64,000 nt of DNA from NCBI GenBank assembly GCA_963744905.1, contig CAVUUV010000006.1:162692-226691 (forward strand), in the 5' to 3' direction. The notes beneath the pieces are model-generated. The model was not told where the DNA came from, ran no database searches, and saw only the letters and a program-made list of their open reading frames with translations. The translations under genes were made by a program, and so were the position numbers. The number at the start of each line of letters is the position of its first letter. Position 1 is the first letter of the stretch. Shown here piece after piece: positions 7,214 to 15,770 of the stretch. This DNA comes from DATFFO01 sp963744905. Its GTDB lineage: Bacteria; Actinomycetota; Acidimicrobiia; Spongiisociales; ZC4RG35.

Positions 7214-10132
7214 ATGGCTCTCGTATCTGAAATGAACACCGACCGGCGTTTCTCGGTAAAGCGTCGTGGCTACGACAAGACGGAGGTAGACGGCCACCTA
7301 GAGAGTCTGGCTCGTCAGATGCAAGCTGCCGACGCGGACGCTACGCGTCGCGTCGCCCAACTCGAGTCAGAAATCGAAGAGTTGAGGGGTGCGCTCCGTG
7401 TGGCAGAGGCCGCTCAGGCGGAGATGGCCGCCGAACCGGTCATGGCCTCGGTGCTGTCGAGCAAGGATCGGATCCTGGAGCGGGCACGGAGACAGGCGAC
7501 TCAGATCGTGGAACAGGCCAAAACCTCGGCCAAGCGAATCGTCAACGAAGCCCAGCAGACTGCATCTGGGTTCGATCGTTCAGCCGATGATGGGGACTCG
7601 CTGGTCGATGTGACTGTTGCCCGCGCCGAGGCAGCCGCTGTGTTGGCTCGGGCAGAGCAGAGAGCTGCTGAGGTGGTGGCCGAGGCGCAGGAGCACGTCG
7701 CCGGGACGCATCGGAGACAGCTCGGGGAGACCCAATCCGACGAGGTCGCCGCGGCAATCGTAGAGGCGGCAGAGGCGCGGGCAGAAGCCCTCAGGGCGGG
7801 AGCCGAGGCAGCGGCGGCCAACCTCCGCCGTGAATCGACACAACTCAAGGCGCACGCTCAGAGCGCCTCGGCAGCAGCGAAAGCCGATCTGGCGGCCGCC
7901 AAGACCGAGGCCGACAAGTTGCACAGGGAAGCAGCCGAGGCTTTGCGGGTGGCCACCGACGCACGGCAGAACGCGGAGGCCGACGCTCGGTCACAGCTCG
8001 AAGAGGCAACCGCTAGGGCGGAGCAGACTCGACGGGGGGCCGACTCGTACTCGGCGCGCGTAAGAGCAGAGGCAGATCAGAGTCGGCAGTCGATGCTGAG
8101 ATTGGCGGAGAACACCGCCCGGGGGGTCACTGGTCAAGCCGAGAAGGAGGTGCGTGAGCTTCGGGAAGAGGCGGAGACGAAGCTGGCCGAAGCTGAATCG
8201 GCTCGACTCGAGTCGCAACAGACTCTCTCGGACGCCCGCGCCGAGCGCGCCGCGATGCTGGAAGCCGTCGAATCGGAATCGTCGCAGCAACGTCGTGCCG
8301 TCGACACAGAACTGGCAGAACGTCGGGCCGCAGTCGAAGTAGAACTGAGGGTGATCAAGGACCGTGCCGAGCGGTCCGCCGCCGACACACGCAAGGCGGC
8401 CCAAGCTGAGTTGGATGCTGCCCGGGCGAAACTTGAGTCCGCACGAGAGGCGGAGCGCACGGCGTCCAAGTCCATCGTGGAAACGGAATCAATCGCCGAG
8501 GGCATCCGGACCGCCGCCGAGGAACAAGCTGCCCATATCCTTGCAGATGCCGAGAGGCGGATGAGGGTCCTCGAATCCGAGCACGCCGAACGTTCGGCCG
8601 CGCTGGTCGAGGCGGAAGCCGCCGTGGCAGCGGATCGAGTAGCCAGCGACGCAGTTCGCCAGGAGGCGGAGACCGAACTCAAGCAGGCCCGAGGCGAGGC
8701 GGATCGAATCCGGAGTGAAGCTGATGCTCAACTGGATGAAGCGAGAGCATCTGCCGCCGAAATCGTTGGCGATGCCCGACGCCGCGCCACTGAGATACTC
8801 GCTGAGACGACCGAGGACATTGCCGCTAGATGGGAACAAGTGGAGACTGAGGCGAGCGAGCGTCTCGAGGAGGCGGAGGCGAAAGCAGAGGAGATAGTCG
8901 GGCGAGCTCAGGAAGAGGTCCTCGAAATCACCGAGCAGGCACGGTCGACTCTCGCCGACGCCCGCCAGAAGGCGATCGACCTTCGTAAGCAGGCGGCGGA
9001 AGAAGCAGGGCGCGTCGCGAGCGCGGCGGCGGCCGAAGCCGAAGTGTTGCGTTCCGATGCCAAGCGCCAGGCGGAAGAGGCCGAGTCCGCTCACCGCCTG
9101 GCCATGTCGGCCCGGGCCGATGCTCAGGCAGCCCTAGACGAGGCAACGGAGGAGGCCGAGATAATCAGGTCGGAGGCGCGTCGTGTAGCCGAGGCCGAGA
9201 CCGAAACCGCTTCTATCCAAAGGGCCAGGGCGGAGGAGATGGCCCGCGATGCGGAACTCCTCCGTGCCGAGGTGGCTCAACTTCAGTCTCGTCTCAGCCG
9301 GGAGCAGCAGGAGACGGAGAACCGGAACCGAGCGGCACAGGCGGCTTTGGATGAAGCCCGCGAGGAGGCTGCACGAATCGTCGATGAGGCGAATCGAGCC
9401 AGCACAGAGCAGACCGATGCTCTCAAAGCCAGACGCGAAGAGTTGAAGCTGGAAAGAGAAAGCCTTGAAGGCTGGCGAGCCAAGCTGGAGGATTGGCGTT
9501 CCCAACTCGACCATGAACGGGCGTCACTGAATGTCCAACGGGCCGACCTGTCCGAAGATCGCGCTCGCGTCGCCGCCAGGGAGGCGGACCTGATAAGCGA
9601 GCGCCAACAGCTCGAAAAGGAGTCCGAGGAGATCCTCGATCGCGTCCGGAGAGAAGCGGACGGAGTGGCGGAGAGAGCCTGGATGGAGGCGGAACGGTTG
9701 ATCGCATCCGCCGAATACGAGGCGGCCGATCCTGACGCGGTGATCGCCGAGCTGCGCCGTCAGCTGGAGACCCGAGAGGGTCAGCTTGTCGAACGTCTCG
9801 CCGAGGTCGGTAGGCGCGAGACCGAAGTCAACGAGCAATTCGCGGAGCTCTCTCGCCGGCGCGCCGTGTTCGAGGCGGAGAAGGCAGAGGCGTTGCGAGG
9901 GGAGTCATTCGGGATACTGAGCGACTCGAAGCCGTCGGATCGTCCGCCGACTTCGACCGATGAACCGGCGGACCGGGCAGGTGTGAGAGAGGTGGGAGAC
10001 GACGACTTCGATGCTGTTGTTCGCACTCTCAACTTGCCCGATCGTTCGAGCGAGGGAGACGTCGACGGCTCCGTCCGGGAGCCCGATACCCCGGGGAATC
10101 CGATCGAGGATGAAACCTCCGATGAGAACTGA
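7214..10132 (+). CDS. Large DivIVA-domain coiled-coil protein (Scy/FilP-like scaffold)
   Basis: 972 residues. The N-terminus reads RRFSVKRRGYDKTEVDGHL, the DivIVA/Wag31 membrane-targeting motif. Residues about 40-880 are almost unbroken coiled coil rich in Ala, Glu and Arg, with repeating EA-R-EAE blocks. The last 80 residues are acidic and disordered (DRPPTSTDEPADR to ETSDEN). This plan resembles the Streptomyces polarity scaffold Scy, which gathers DivIVA and the tip-growth machinery; here a role in organising cell poles or division is inferred. ATG 7214 or ATG 7232 could be the start; the second begins exactly at the conserved domain. It stands alone between the MITE and the tRNA-Arg island. 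Confidence 0.8.
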   Translation: MALVSEMNTDRRFSVKRRGYDKTEVDGHLESLARQMQAADADATRRVAQLESEIEELRGALRVAEAAQAEMAAEPVMASVLSSKDRILERARRQATQIVEQAKTSAKRIVNEAQQTASGFDRSADDGDSLVDVTVARAEAAAVLARAEQRAAEVVAEAQEHVAGTHRRQLGETQSDEVAAAIVEAAEARAEALRAGAEAAAANLRRESTQLKAHAQSASAAAKADLAAAKTEADKLHREAAEALRVATDARQNAEADARSQLEEATARAEQTRRGADSYSARVRAEADQSRQSMLRLAENTARGVTGQAEKEVRELREEAETKLAEAESARLESQQTLSDARAERAAMLEAVESESSQQRRAVDTELAERRAAVEVELRVIKDRAERSAADTRKAAQAELDAARAKLESAREAERTASKSIVETESIAEGIRTAAEEQAAHILADAERRMRVLESEHAERSAALVEAEAAVAADRVASDAVRQEAETELKQARGEADRIRSEADAQLDEARASAAEIVGDARRRATEILAETTEDIAARWEQVETEASERLEEAEAKAEEIVGRAQEEVLEITEQARSTLADARQKAIDLRKQAAEEAGRVASAAAAEAEVLRSDAKRQAEEAESAHRLAMSARADAQAALDEATEEAEIIRSEARRVAEAETETASIQRARAEEMARDAELLRAEVAQLQSRLSREQQETENRNRAAQAALDEAREEAARIVDEANRASTEQTDALKARREELKLERESLEGWRAKLEDWRSQLDHERASLNVQRADLSEDRARVAAREADLISERQQLEKESEEILDRVRREADGVAERAWMEAERLIASAEYEAADPDAVIAELRRQLETREGQLVERLAEVGRRETEVNEQFAELSRRRAVFEAEKAEALRGESFGILSDSKPSDRPPTSTDEPADRAGVREVGDDDFDAVVRTLNLPDRSSEGDVDGSVREPDTPGNPIEDETSDEN

Positions 10133-10536
10133 GGCGTGTCCTCACCAACAGGTGTATGGTCGAAAGGGACCAACCCGCGCAGCCGTCATGTGGGGCTCTT
10201 CTGGGAGCGTCGAGGGGCAATAGTGTTGGTAAGGGCGGCGATCATGGCAACCAGTACCTGTCTGTTCCTCGAGTCGCTCGTTAGAGACCAAGCGCCCGAC
10301 GTCGCACTCACTGTCGACGAAGCACTGTGCTCCCGCCCATAAGGAATACGCGTGTGATTGCGGGAAAACCACCAACCATCTGTGCCTCATAGTTAGTCCA
10401 AGAGTGGCATCTGACACGAGGTCAGTCCACGAGAGGTGTTACAGACCGTTCCAGGTCAGCGGACCCAGAAGGACGGGATTCGGCGAAAGCCCGTGTAGGA
10501 CAAGGAACAACCCCGCCTGAGCGGGACTATCGAATG
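10133..10536. other. Intergenic region left of the tRNA-Arg islands
   Basis: No gene is supported. The last 80 bp (about 10457-10536) are nearly identical to the DNA at 25587-25676 just beside the intact tRNA-Arg, including a decayed copy of its terminator. This is the ancestral flank of the tRNA 3' end, now displaced 15 kb from it by island insertion. Confidence 0.6.
10505..10530 (-). terminator. Decayed orphan copy of the tRNA-Arg terminator
   Basis: CCCCGCCTGAGCGGG at 10511-10525 matches the stem-loop of the terminator at 25645-25670, but the 3' stem and the flanking T/A runs are mutated (GGGACTATCG instead of GGGGCTTTTCG). It no longer lies next to a tRNA. Confidence 0.5.
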
Positions 10537-10579
10537 GCGCGCCCGAGAGGACTCGAACCCCTAACCTTCTGATCCGTAG
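10537..10579. repeat. att core, copy 1 (outer left end of islands)
   Basis: A 43-bp sequence from GCGCGCCCGAGAGG to GATCCGTAG is identical to copies at 14146-14188 and 25677-25719. It corresponds to the 3' half of tRNA-Arg(ACG), from the acceptor end through the anticodon loop. Here it is followed by ATCTCCAA and not by the rest of a tRNA. It is the expected product of integrase-mediated insertion at the tRNA 3' end. Confidence 0.85.
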
Positions 10580-10680
10580 ATCTCCAAACGCCGTCCATGT
10601 GCGTCCACCGGAGTCGGCTAAGCCCGAAGTCGGTGACCAGTCGGGCCACGGTCGTTCATGCCCGGCCTCAGGAATCCACA

Positions 10681-10706
10681 GAGAATGGCTCCCAACTTGG
10701 CTCCCA
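10681..10706. repeat. Integrase arm-type repeats, island I left end
   Basis: Two direct units, GAGAATGGCTCCCA and ACTTGGCTCCCA, 100 bp inside att copy 1. The same pair recurs at 14291-14316 inside att copy 2, and variants at 14048-14060 and 25505-25531. Placement on the inner side of each att core suggests binding sites for integrase or Xis. Confidence 0.55.
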
Positions 10707-10775
10707 GATATCCGGGATAGCGACGCGATCTGGCCGTCCGTACGTTGGTCGTCGAGCCATCAAGGAGGCACTCTC

Positions 10776-11237
10776 GTGACAACCATCGAAAAGCCACCCA
10801 TGCCCAAGGCGATGATGCGGATCAGCGGGTCCACCACCTTCCGGAACATCCATCGGTTCCTTCTCCGGGCCAGTGGAGGACGCATCGGCAGTCGCATCAA
10901 CGGCATGGAAACGTTGCTGCTAACCACAACCGGGCGCAAGTCAGGGAGCGAGCGAACGGTCCCACTTCTCTCGCTGCCTGACGGGGATGCTCGGGTGGTA
11001 GTCGCTACGAACAGCGGTGCCGACACCAACCCGGCGTGGTGGCACAACCTCCAGGCCGACCCCAATGCCACGGTCGAAGTCGGCGGGGAGCGCCACCGCG
11101 TCCGCGCCCGATCGGCAACCTCGGAAGAGGCGGCCCGGCTGTGGCCGGTCATCACGGAGACCAACGAGGTCATTGCCTATTACCCGCAGATCACGGACCG
11201 GAGGATGCCGATGGTCTATCTGGAGCCGGTCCGATGA
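10776..11237 (+). CDS. Ddn-like nitroreductase family protein (F420-type split barrel)
   Basis: 153 residues from GTG 10776, preceded by AAGGAGG at good spacing. The core has LLLTTTGRKSGSERTVPL and NPAWWHNLQADPNATVEV, both hallmarks of the deazaflavin-dependent nitroreductase family (DUF385) of mycobacteria. Members bind F420H2 and reduce quinones or nitro compounds, often at the membrane. First gene of island I; its stop overlaps the start of the next gene by 4 bp (ATGA), so the two are translationally coupled. Cofactor use is inferred from family. Confidence 0.87.
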   Translation: MTTIEKPPMPKAMMRISGSTTFRNIHRFLLRASGGRIGSRINGMETLLLTTTGRKSGSERTVPLLSLPDGDARVVVATNSGADTNPAWWHNLQADPNATVEVGGERHRVRARSATSEEAARLWPVITETNEVIAYYPQITDRRMPMVYLEPVR

Positions 11238-11725
11238 CTCAGACCGTCGCACTGACAACGGATACTCGATGGGCTGCCTGGACCACGGCGGCCGCAGCAG
11301 CTGTGGTCTGGCATGGTCTGATCGATCAGCACATCGGTCTCAACGGGCCAACCTCGGAGGAGATGACGATTCACCAGGCGGGCGCGGGCCTGCTCTTTGC
11401 CATGGTGATCGCCTGGTGGATGTGGATGGTGGCTCGAGCTGCGACCGGCGATCAAGGAGCGATCCGATCGATTGTGTGGATAACGGGACTCCTCGCTGTC
11501 GGCCTCACCGGTGTCGTCGCATTCTTCGCCGCTCCCCCGCCCAGCGCAGACTTCCCCTACCAGGACATCTCTCACGCCGCCTCCCTGTCGTTCGGGGTCA
11601 CAGCGCTCTGGCGGATGCGATCGACAGTCGGCTGGGGCAGCCCGGGTCGCTACCCACGTCTGACCGTCGGACTATTTGTGGTCTACCTGGTCGTCAGCGG
11701 CTCGTTGATGGTGTCGAACATGTGA
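11234..11725 (+). CDS. Small integral membrane protein
   Basis: 163 residues, ATG overlapping the stop of the Ddn-like gene. Four hydrophobic segments are visible, near residues 13-27, 47-70, 82-103 and 145-160; the second includes AMVIAWWMWMVA. No family is recognised. Co-transcription with the Ddn-like reductase suggests a membrane partner, for example a quinone-linked or anchoring role, but this is inference only. Confidence 0.75.
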   Translation: MTQTVALTTDTRWAAWTTAAAAAVVWHGLIDQHIGLNGPTSEEMTIHQAGAGLLFAMVIAWWMWMVARAATGDQGAIRSIVWITGLLAVGLTGVVAFFAAPPPSADFPYQDISHAASLSFGVTALWRMRSTVGWGSPGRYPRLTVGLFVVYLVVSGSLMVSNM

Positions 11726-11727
11726 CT

Positions 11728-12790
11728 TCAGCTCAAGAAGAAGCCGTAGGGACCGGGAGGGACATCGGCCTCCCGTCGCGGCTGGTAGTGAGTGCTGTAG
11801 ATGGCATCGAGGAGCTCCCCCCGAGTAACCACCCCTACCTTGGCGAACACCGACTTGAGGTGGTCCTGAACCGTATACTCGGAGATCTCGAGGGGTGTTG
11901 GAGATTGCACGAGTGGTCAAGCCCCGGGCCACCTCTCGCGTCACTTGCGCCTCGCGGGGTGTGAGCCCGTAGGCCGCCATGATGACCTCGGCGAGCTCGG
12001 CTGGACGGGGCTGCTCGATGATCACTTCGAACTGGTCATCGGCTCCTTTCCGTTGAAAAGCATGAAAGGTCACCGGACCGTCAGAACCCACGACGGTTGC
12101 CCGGACGATCGATTCGACCTCAAGGTGCGGGATCAAGGACGCCAACGTGGCTCGGAGCTGGTCACGTGTGAGGGTGTCGAGCCAACGTTCAGCCGGTTCC
12201 GACGTGGCCACGAATTTAAGCCCGGAATCGACGGTGAAGGCGCCTGGGGCCCGGTCTCCCTCCCCAAGTGCCGACACGAGAAACGCATGGCGGAACATGG
12301 CAGCCAGCGCGGGAGCAACCTCAGCGATCGTCTCCTCCGATGCCTGGTCGAACGGATCCCACCATTCCGCCCGGGTCAGGGTGAGGGCGCCCCACACGCC
12401 CGTGCGGTCACGAATGATCACCCTCATCTCATCCCACGCTCCCGCTGGTGCGAGCAGACGCCGAAAGCGTTCCACTGTGTTGGGATCGTCCACCTCGGCT
12501 CGGAGGCGCGAAGCGATGCGATCACTGTCGATTATCTTCGTGTACGTCAGCGGGTCTTCGTTGGCGAATTCCAGAGCGAATAGCTCCTTCTCCAGATCTG
12601 GTGGCTCGCCGAATGACGAGTAGAGGTCGCAACTGGTGAAGAGGTGTGTGGAGGGGTCGACCGAAGCCCAGGTGGACACGTCGTAGCCGATGGCGCGCCG
12701 GAGCAGCTCGTCGGCGCGATGCCGAAACTGGTGATGGCCGGTCTCCTCCACCGACATAGCTTCGAGGGACCGAAGGAGCGCGCTGGTCAC
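11728..12790 (-). pseudogene. LuxR-type helix-turn-helix regulator, frameshifted
   Basis: A frame from 12790 encodes a sensor-like N-terminal region of about 260 residues (GAF-like, with WGALTLTRAEWWDPF) and then the LuxR start LTPREAQVTREVARGL. The remainder of the DNA-binding domain, ISEYTVQDHLKSVFAKVGV, continues in another frame down to 11728. The join is at a run of four Gs at 11892-11895, where one extra base explains the shift. Conservation is full on both sides, so either a recent mutation or a sequence error. Convergent with the membrane protein gene. Confidence 0.75.
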
Positions 12791-12880
12791 GACCTCAACG
12801 TAGCGATCTTGGTCACGCCAGCCCTATCCCAGATTCCTGGGAGAGCGTGTCTGTGTCCGAACGCATAGGTTGAAACCCAG

Positions 12881-13391
12881 ATGACAGCTGAGCTGACCGG
12901 AGAGAGCGTCCACTATGGCCCCAGTCAGGCCAAGTGGGTGAGAGGCACGTTGGGGATCGAGGTACGGATGCTCGTCGGCGGCGAAGACACCGGTGGCTCG
13001 CTGACGATGTACGAGTACACCGCGCCACCGGAATATCCAGGGCCCGCCTTCCACCTCCATCACGACGAAGACGAGGCTATTTTTCGTCCTCGATGGGACG
13101 CTCACTTTCCGAGCAGGCTCTGACACCGTTGAGTTGAGGCCCGGCGGCTTTGCCTGGGGGCCCCGCGGGATCCCTCACGGCTTCGGCAACGCCGGTGATG
13201 AGCCGGTCAGGTTCTTATGTGCGGTCGTACCCGGCAACCTGGAACGGATGCTCGTCGAGATCGCCGACCACGCGTCCGAAGCAGCACCCACCATCAACCC
13301 AGCCAGGATGATGGAGGTCAACCGGCGGGACGGCCTGGAGATCAAGGGACCGCCGATACTGAGCGTTCCCAATTCCGCCTCGTCCGGTTGA
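12881..13391 (+). pseudogene. Cupin domain protein, frameshifted
   Basis: Two overlapping frames together make one cupin of about 170 residues: GPAFHLHHDEDEAIF in the first, GGFAWGPRGIPHGFGN in the second. These are the two cupin motifs, with histidines that would bind a metal. One extra T in the TTTTT run at 13080-13084 causes the shift; without it the text reads EAIFVLDGTLTF. Function within the fold (isomerase, dioxygenase, storage) is not determined. Divergent from the LuxR-type gene. Confidence 0.75.
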
Positions 13392-13432
13392 AGCCGCGTC
13401 CACTCCATGATTTTGTAATACGATATTGATGT

Positions 13433-13661
13433 GTGGAAATTCGTCCGTCTGCCCGCCGCCACGACATCCCTGACGAGGACATCCTCCACGCGGTTGAACA
13501 CGCCATGGTCATCGATGACATCGGGAAGATCCCGATCGGTGGCTCGTCATCGGTCCTGACCGCGCTGGCAACCTGCTGGAGACCGTCGTGCTCATCCCTT
13601 CGGGTGGTGACGAATTCATCATTCGCTGCGCCCCGTCTACGGGAGACTGCTCGATCCATGA
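13433..13661 (+). pseudogene. Putative toxin of an RHH-linked TA pair, frameshifted
   Basis: From GTG 13433 the frame reads EIRPSARRHDIPDEDILHAVEHA, then shifts near 13528 (GGG where GGGG would restore EDPDRWLVIGPDRAGNLLE), continues as TVVLIPSGGDEFII, and shifts again near 13625 to end RPVYGRLLDP with a TGA overlapping the antitoxin ATG. Small beta-rich proteins of this type precede RHH antitoxins in many actinobacteria and are taken as toxins. Two indels in 230 bp make it inactive if real. Confidence 0.55.
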
Positions 13662-13942
13662 CCAAGCGCATATACGGCTACACGAACTCTGGCACTCCGG
13701 CCACTGACGAGCTCATCGAAGAGCTCGCAGAAGAGGCCGAGGCGGGATACGACGTCGATGAGATCATCGCCCGTCGCGGGAAGCGCGGACGTCCCCGACT
13801 CGGCACCAAACCATCGACCGTGGAATCCGTCCGTCTTGACCCCGAGTCGAAAGGGAGACTTCTCCGCCGAGCTGAGGATGAAGGCGTGACCGCCTCTGCG
13901 GTCATTCGTGATGCCCTTCGCCGACACCTAGAGGCAAGCTAG
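13658..13942 (+). CDS. Ribbon-helix-helix antitoxin
   Basis: 94 residues, with the ATG overlapping the upstream TGA (ATGA). The C-terminal half carries an RHH fold: STVESVRLDPESKGRLLRRA then GVTASAVIRDALRRHLE, with the basic RRGKRGRPRLG linker before it. Such proteins dimerise, bind their own promoter and neutralise the partner toxin. The gene is intact although the toxin is broken, which would be a stable state for a decaying pair. Confidence 0.7.
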   Translation: MTKRIYGYTNSGTPATDELIEELAEEAEAGYDVDEIIARRGKRGRPRLGTKPSTVESVRLDPESKGRLLRRAEDEGVTASAVIRDALRRHLEAS

Positions 13943-14047
13943 GAGATCCCGGACTACGCCAGAGCGTCAGAAGGTCGACCTGGCCTATGGCGACCGAAAG
14001 ACTCTTTGAAAGGGGCCCTTGCCTCGTCGCACGCCGGCCCACCGATG

Positions 14048-14060
14048 GAGAATGGCTCCC
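14048..14060. repeat. Integrase arm-type repeat, island I right end
   Basis: GAGAATGGCTCCC, 86 bp left of att copy 2; a weaker second unit (ATCACTCCCACC) follows. Same unit as at 10681, 14291 and 25505. Confidence 0.5.
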
Positions 14061-14145
14061 GAAGATCACTCCCACCGGAAACCCGCCCCCGAATCGCCTG
14101 ACTGTTCGACGCGGCCAAACCGCCATTGAGCAGGGACTTCGTTTT

Positions 14146-14188
14146 GCGCGCCCGAGAGGACTCGAACCCCTAACCTTCTGATCCGTAG
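14146..14188. repeat. att core, copy 2 (junction of islands I and II)
   Basis: Identical 43-bp core to copies 1 and 3. Like copy 1 it continues as ATCTCCAA on the right, showing that both are left ends of related elements; only copy 3 continues into a complete tRNA. Confidence 0.85.
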
Positions 14189-14642
14189 ATCTCCAAGCCG
14201 TGTCCAGGTACGTCCACAGGGGTCCGCAGCGCCTGCAGCGATGGGCGTCTCGGGTCCACCACCGTCCACCGCCGTTCATAGCCGTCCCCAGAGAATGGCT
14301 CCCAACTTGGCTCCCACCCGGCAGGTCGTTCGGCGAGAACAACCACCCGCAGACCCTGGGCATACGATCCACCGCTGCGGCCACCCACGCGGCTCCCTGC
14401 TAGGTCGCCCGGCGGGGTCGAGAAGTCGCGAGCGAAGGCGAGAGCGTTGAGGAGGTGGTGAGCAGTCTTCGAGCGGGCCCTCGAGCTCTACTGCGAGAAC
14501 CAGCACTTCCCCGATCACATCGACACCCTATCCTCGCACCGGTCACCCCGCGTGCCCCCCAAAGCCCTTCGCCTCCAGCATTCCCGTTCCTGTCGCACTC
14601 CGGGGCTACGATCGGCACGAGACCCTGGCCGATGAGACCGAA
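14189..14642. other. Left end of island II without a clear gene
   Basis: Contains the arm-type repeats at 14291-14316. On the plus strand near 14465-14530 a short stretch reads ERALELYCENQHFPDHI, which looks like coding sequence, but a stop lies just upstream in frame and it runs out soon after, so it is a fragment at most. Nothing else is supported. Confidence 0.4.
14291..14316. repeat. Integrase arm-type repeats, island II left end
   Basis: GAGAATGGCTCCCA plus ACTTGGCTCCCA, identical to 10681-10706 and at nearly the same distance (about 103 bp) from the att core. The intervening DNA is only loosely similar, so the repeats are conserved for function. Confidence 0.55.
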
Positions 14643-15770
14643 TTGCCCTACGAATCAGTCGACAAGCTGCAGAACGCGCTGGCGGAAGGTGTCTTCGCGT
14701 GGACCAAGTCGCCAAAGAAGGCCGCTGGCAGATCTCTCGGCACGCTTGTCGAATTGATCACGTTCTACATGCTGCGGGACTGGGGACTGGAGCGATATCT
14801 AGCAATCGAGCGTGGGCTGCCGGAGTATGGAAACGCACAGATACTTCACAACGTGGAGTTCACGCTACATCCCACAGTGGAACGACATTCGGGCTCTCTC
14901 AAGGGCCTCGCTCACGGGCAGTCGCTTACTGCGCGGCGCCTGCTGAAACGGGTCCCCGTAATCGATACAGAGTCGTTGACGGTCCGTACGAGGAACCTGA
15001 TCGACTCAAACGGCAACGTTCGGCACGTGTGCAACTTCGCTGACGATCCTTCCGGATTCTGGATCGTGTTCGTAACCGATCCAGAGAACTTTGAAGTCTC
15101 GAAATTGACGAACAGCCCGGTTGCAATGTTCGAGTGCAAGCGCGTTGGCGTCGAAGAGGGACAGGCTAAAGGCCCGCAGACAATCGAGAAGGCGAAGCAG
15201 GGTGCATATGTCGCCCGGTCAGTCTCCGGTCTTCAGCGTGTGCCGAGAAGAGACGGCAGTGTTGCGGCAATCGTTGAACAGGCGGACGGATCCCTCACGA
15301 CCCACCTCGACTATGAGGTGTTCATTCAAGATGCGATCGCTGGTCGCGATCGGTTATCTCTTGAGAACGTGGTCCTAACTGTCGGTGTCGTTAGCAACCA
15401 CGGGAACTGGTTTACCGCCGATACTCAGAACAAGGAGATGAAGGTGCTGGCGCAGTCCTATGACTGGCTTCTGTTTCTGACGGACTCCGCGCTCGGTGAG
15501 TTCATCAGCACTGCGCTTCAAGGAACTGACGGTCGATTCGAGGCAACGCGCTCGGCGTTCCAGCGCAGTTACGCCGAAGCAGGAGGCACCAACTGTTTCA
15601 CGAAGGTTGTTGTGGACCTTGAGGCCGACCGAGAGTTGTCGGCCTACTTCGCTGAACGCAAGCCCTGGCAGGAGTGGTGCAACGTCATTTCACCGCAAGC
15701 GGAAATCGAGACCCTTCACAGCAACCTTCACATTCTGTGTGAGCTCATGGGCCCGGAGGCAGGCAAATGA
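14643..15770 (+). CDS. Putative type II restriction endonuclease, unassigned family
   Basis: About 375 residues from TTG 14643; the frame is open further upstream, so the start is uncertain. No family is recognised with confidence. A candidate PD-(D/E)xK nuclease site is VAMFECKRVGVEEG near residue 160, with an acidic FVTDPENF 16 residues earlier and a following lysine-rich helix. The stop overlaps the ATG of a DNA adenine methyltransferase (ATGA), the arrangement of a restriction-modification pair. The role is inferred from that partner and the ExK motif. No frameshift is seen, in contrast to the neighbouring AICE core, and GC is somewhat lower, suggesting separate acquisition. Confidence 0.55.
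   Translation: MPYESVDKLQNALAEGVFAWTKSPKKAAGRSLGTLVELITFYMLRDWGLERYLAIERGLPEYGNAQILHNVEFTLHPTVERHSGSLKGLAHGQSLTARRLLKRVPVIDTESLTVRTRNLIDSNGNVRHVCNFADDPSGFWIVFVTDPENFEVSKLTNSPVAMFECKRVGVEEGQAKGPQTIEKAKQGAYVARSVSGLQRVPRRDGSVAAIVEQADGSLTTHLDYEVFIQDAIAGRDRLSLENVVLTVGVVSNHGNWFTADTQNKEMKVLAQSYDWLLFLTDSALGEFISTALQGTDGRFEATRSAFQRSYAEAGGTNCFTKVVVDLEADRELSAYFAERKPWQEWCNVISPQAEIETLHSNLHILCELMGPEAGK

Larger units (their letters stand above)
10537..14188. mobile_element. Integrated island I, 3.6 kb, no integrase
   Basis: DNA between att copies 1 and 2. It carries a Ddn-like gene, a membrane protein, a LuxR regulator, a cupin and a toxin-antitoxin pair, several frameshifted. Both inner ends carry the GAGAATGGCTCCC arm-type repeats also found in island II, so both were handled by integrases of the same specificity. 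No integrase, Xis or replication gene lies inside, so it is either a deletion derivative or a passenger mobilised in trans. Confidence 0.7.

Noticed and set aside
10537..10620. A tRNA-Arg gene at att copy 1 and another at att copy 2
   Set aside because: Only the 3' half, to the anticodon loop, is present; what follows (ATCTCCAA...) cannot form the anticodon and D arms. These are att sites.
14455..14642. Separate gene left of the nuclease (ERALELYCENQHFPDHI)
   Set aside because: In-frame stop just upstream, no start codon or ribosome site, and the frame ends soon; kept only as a fragment note.
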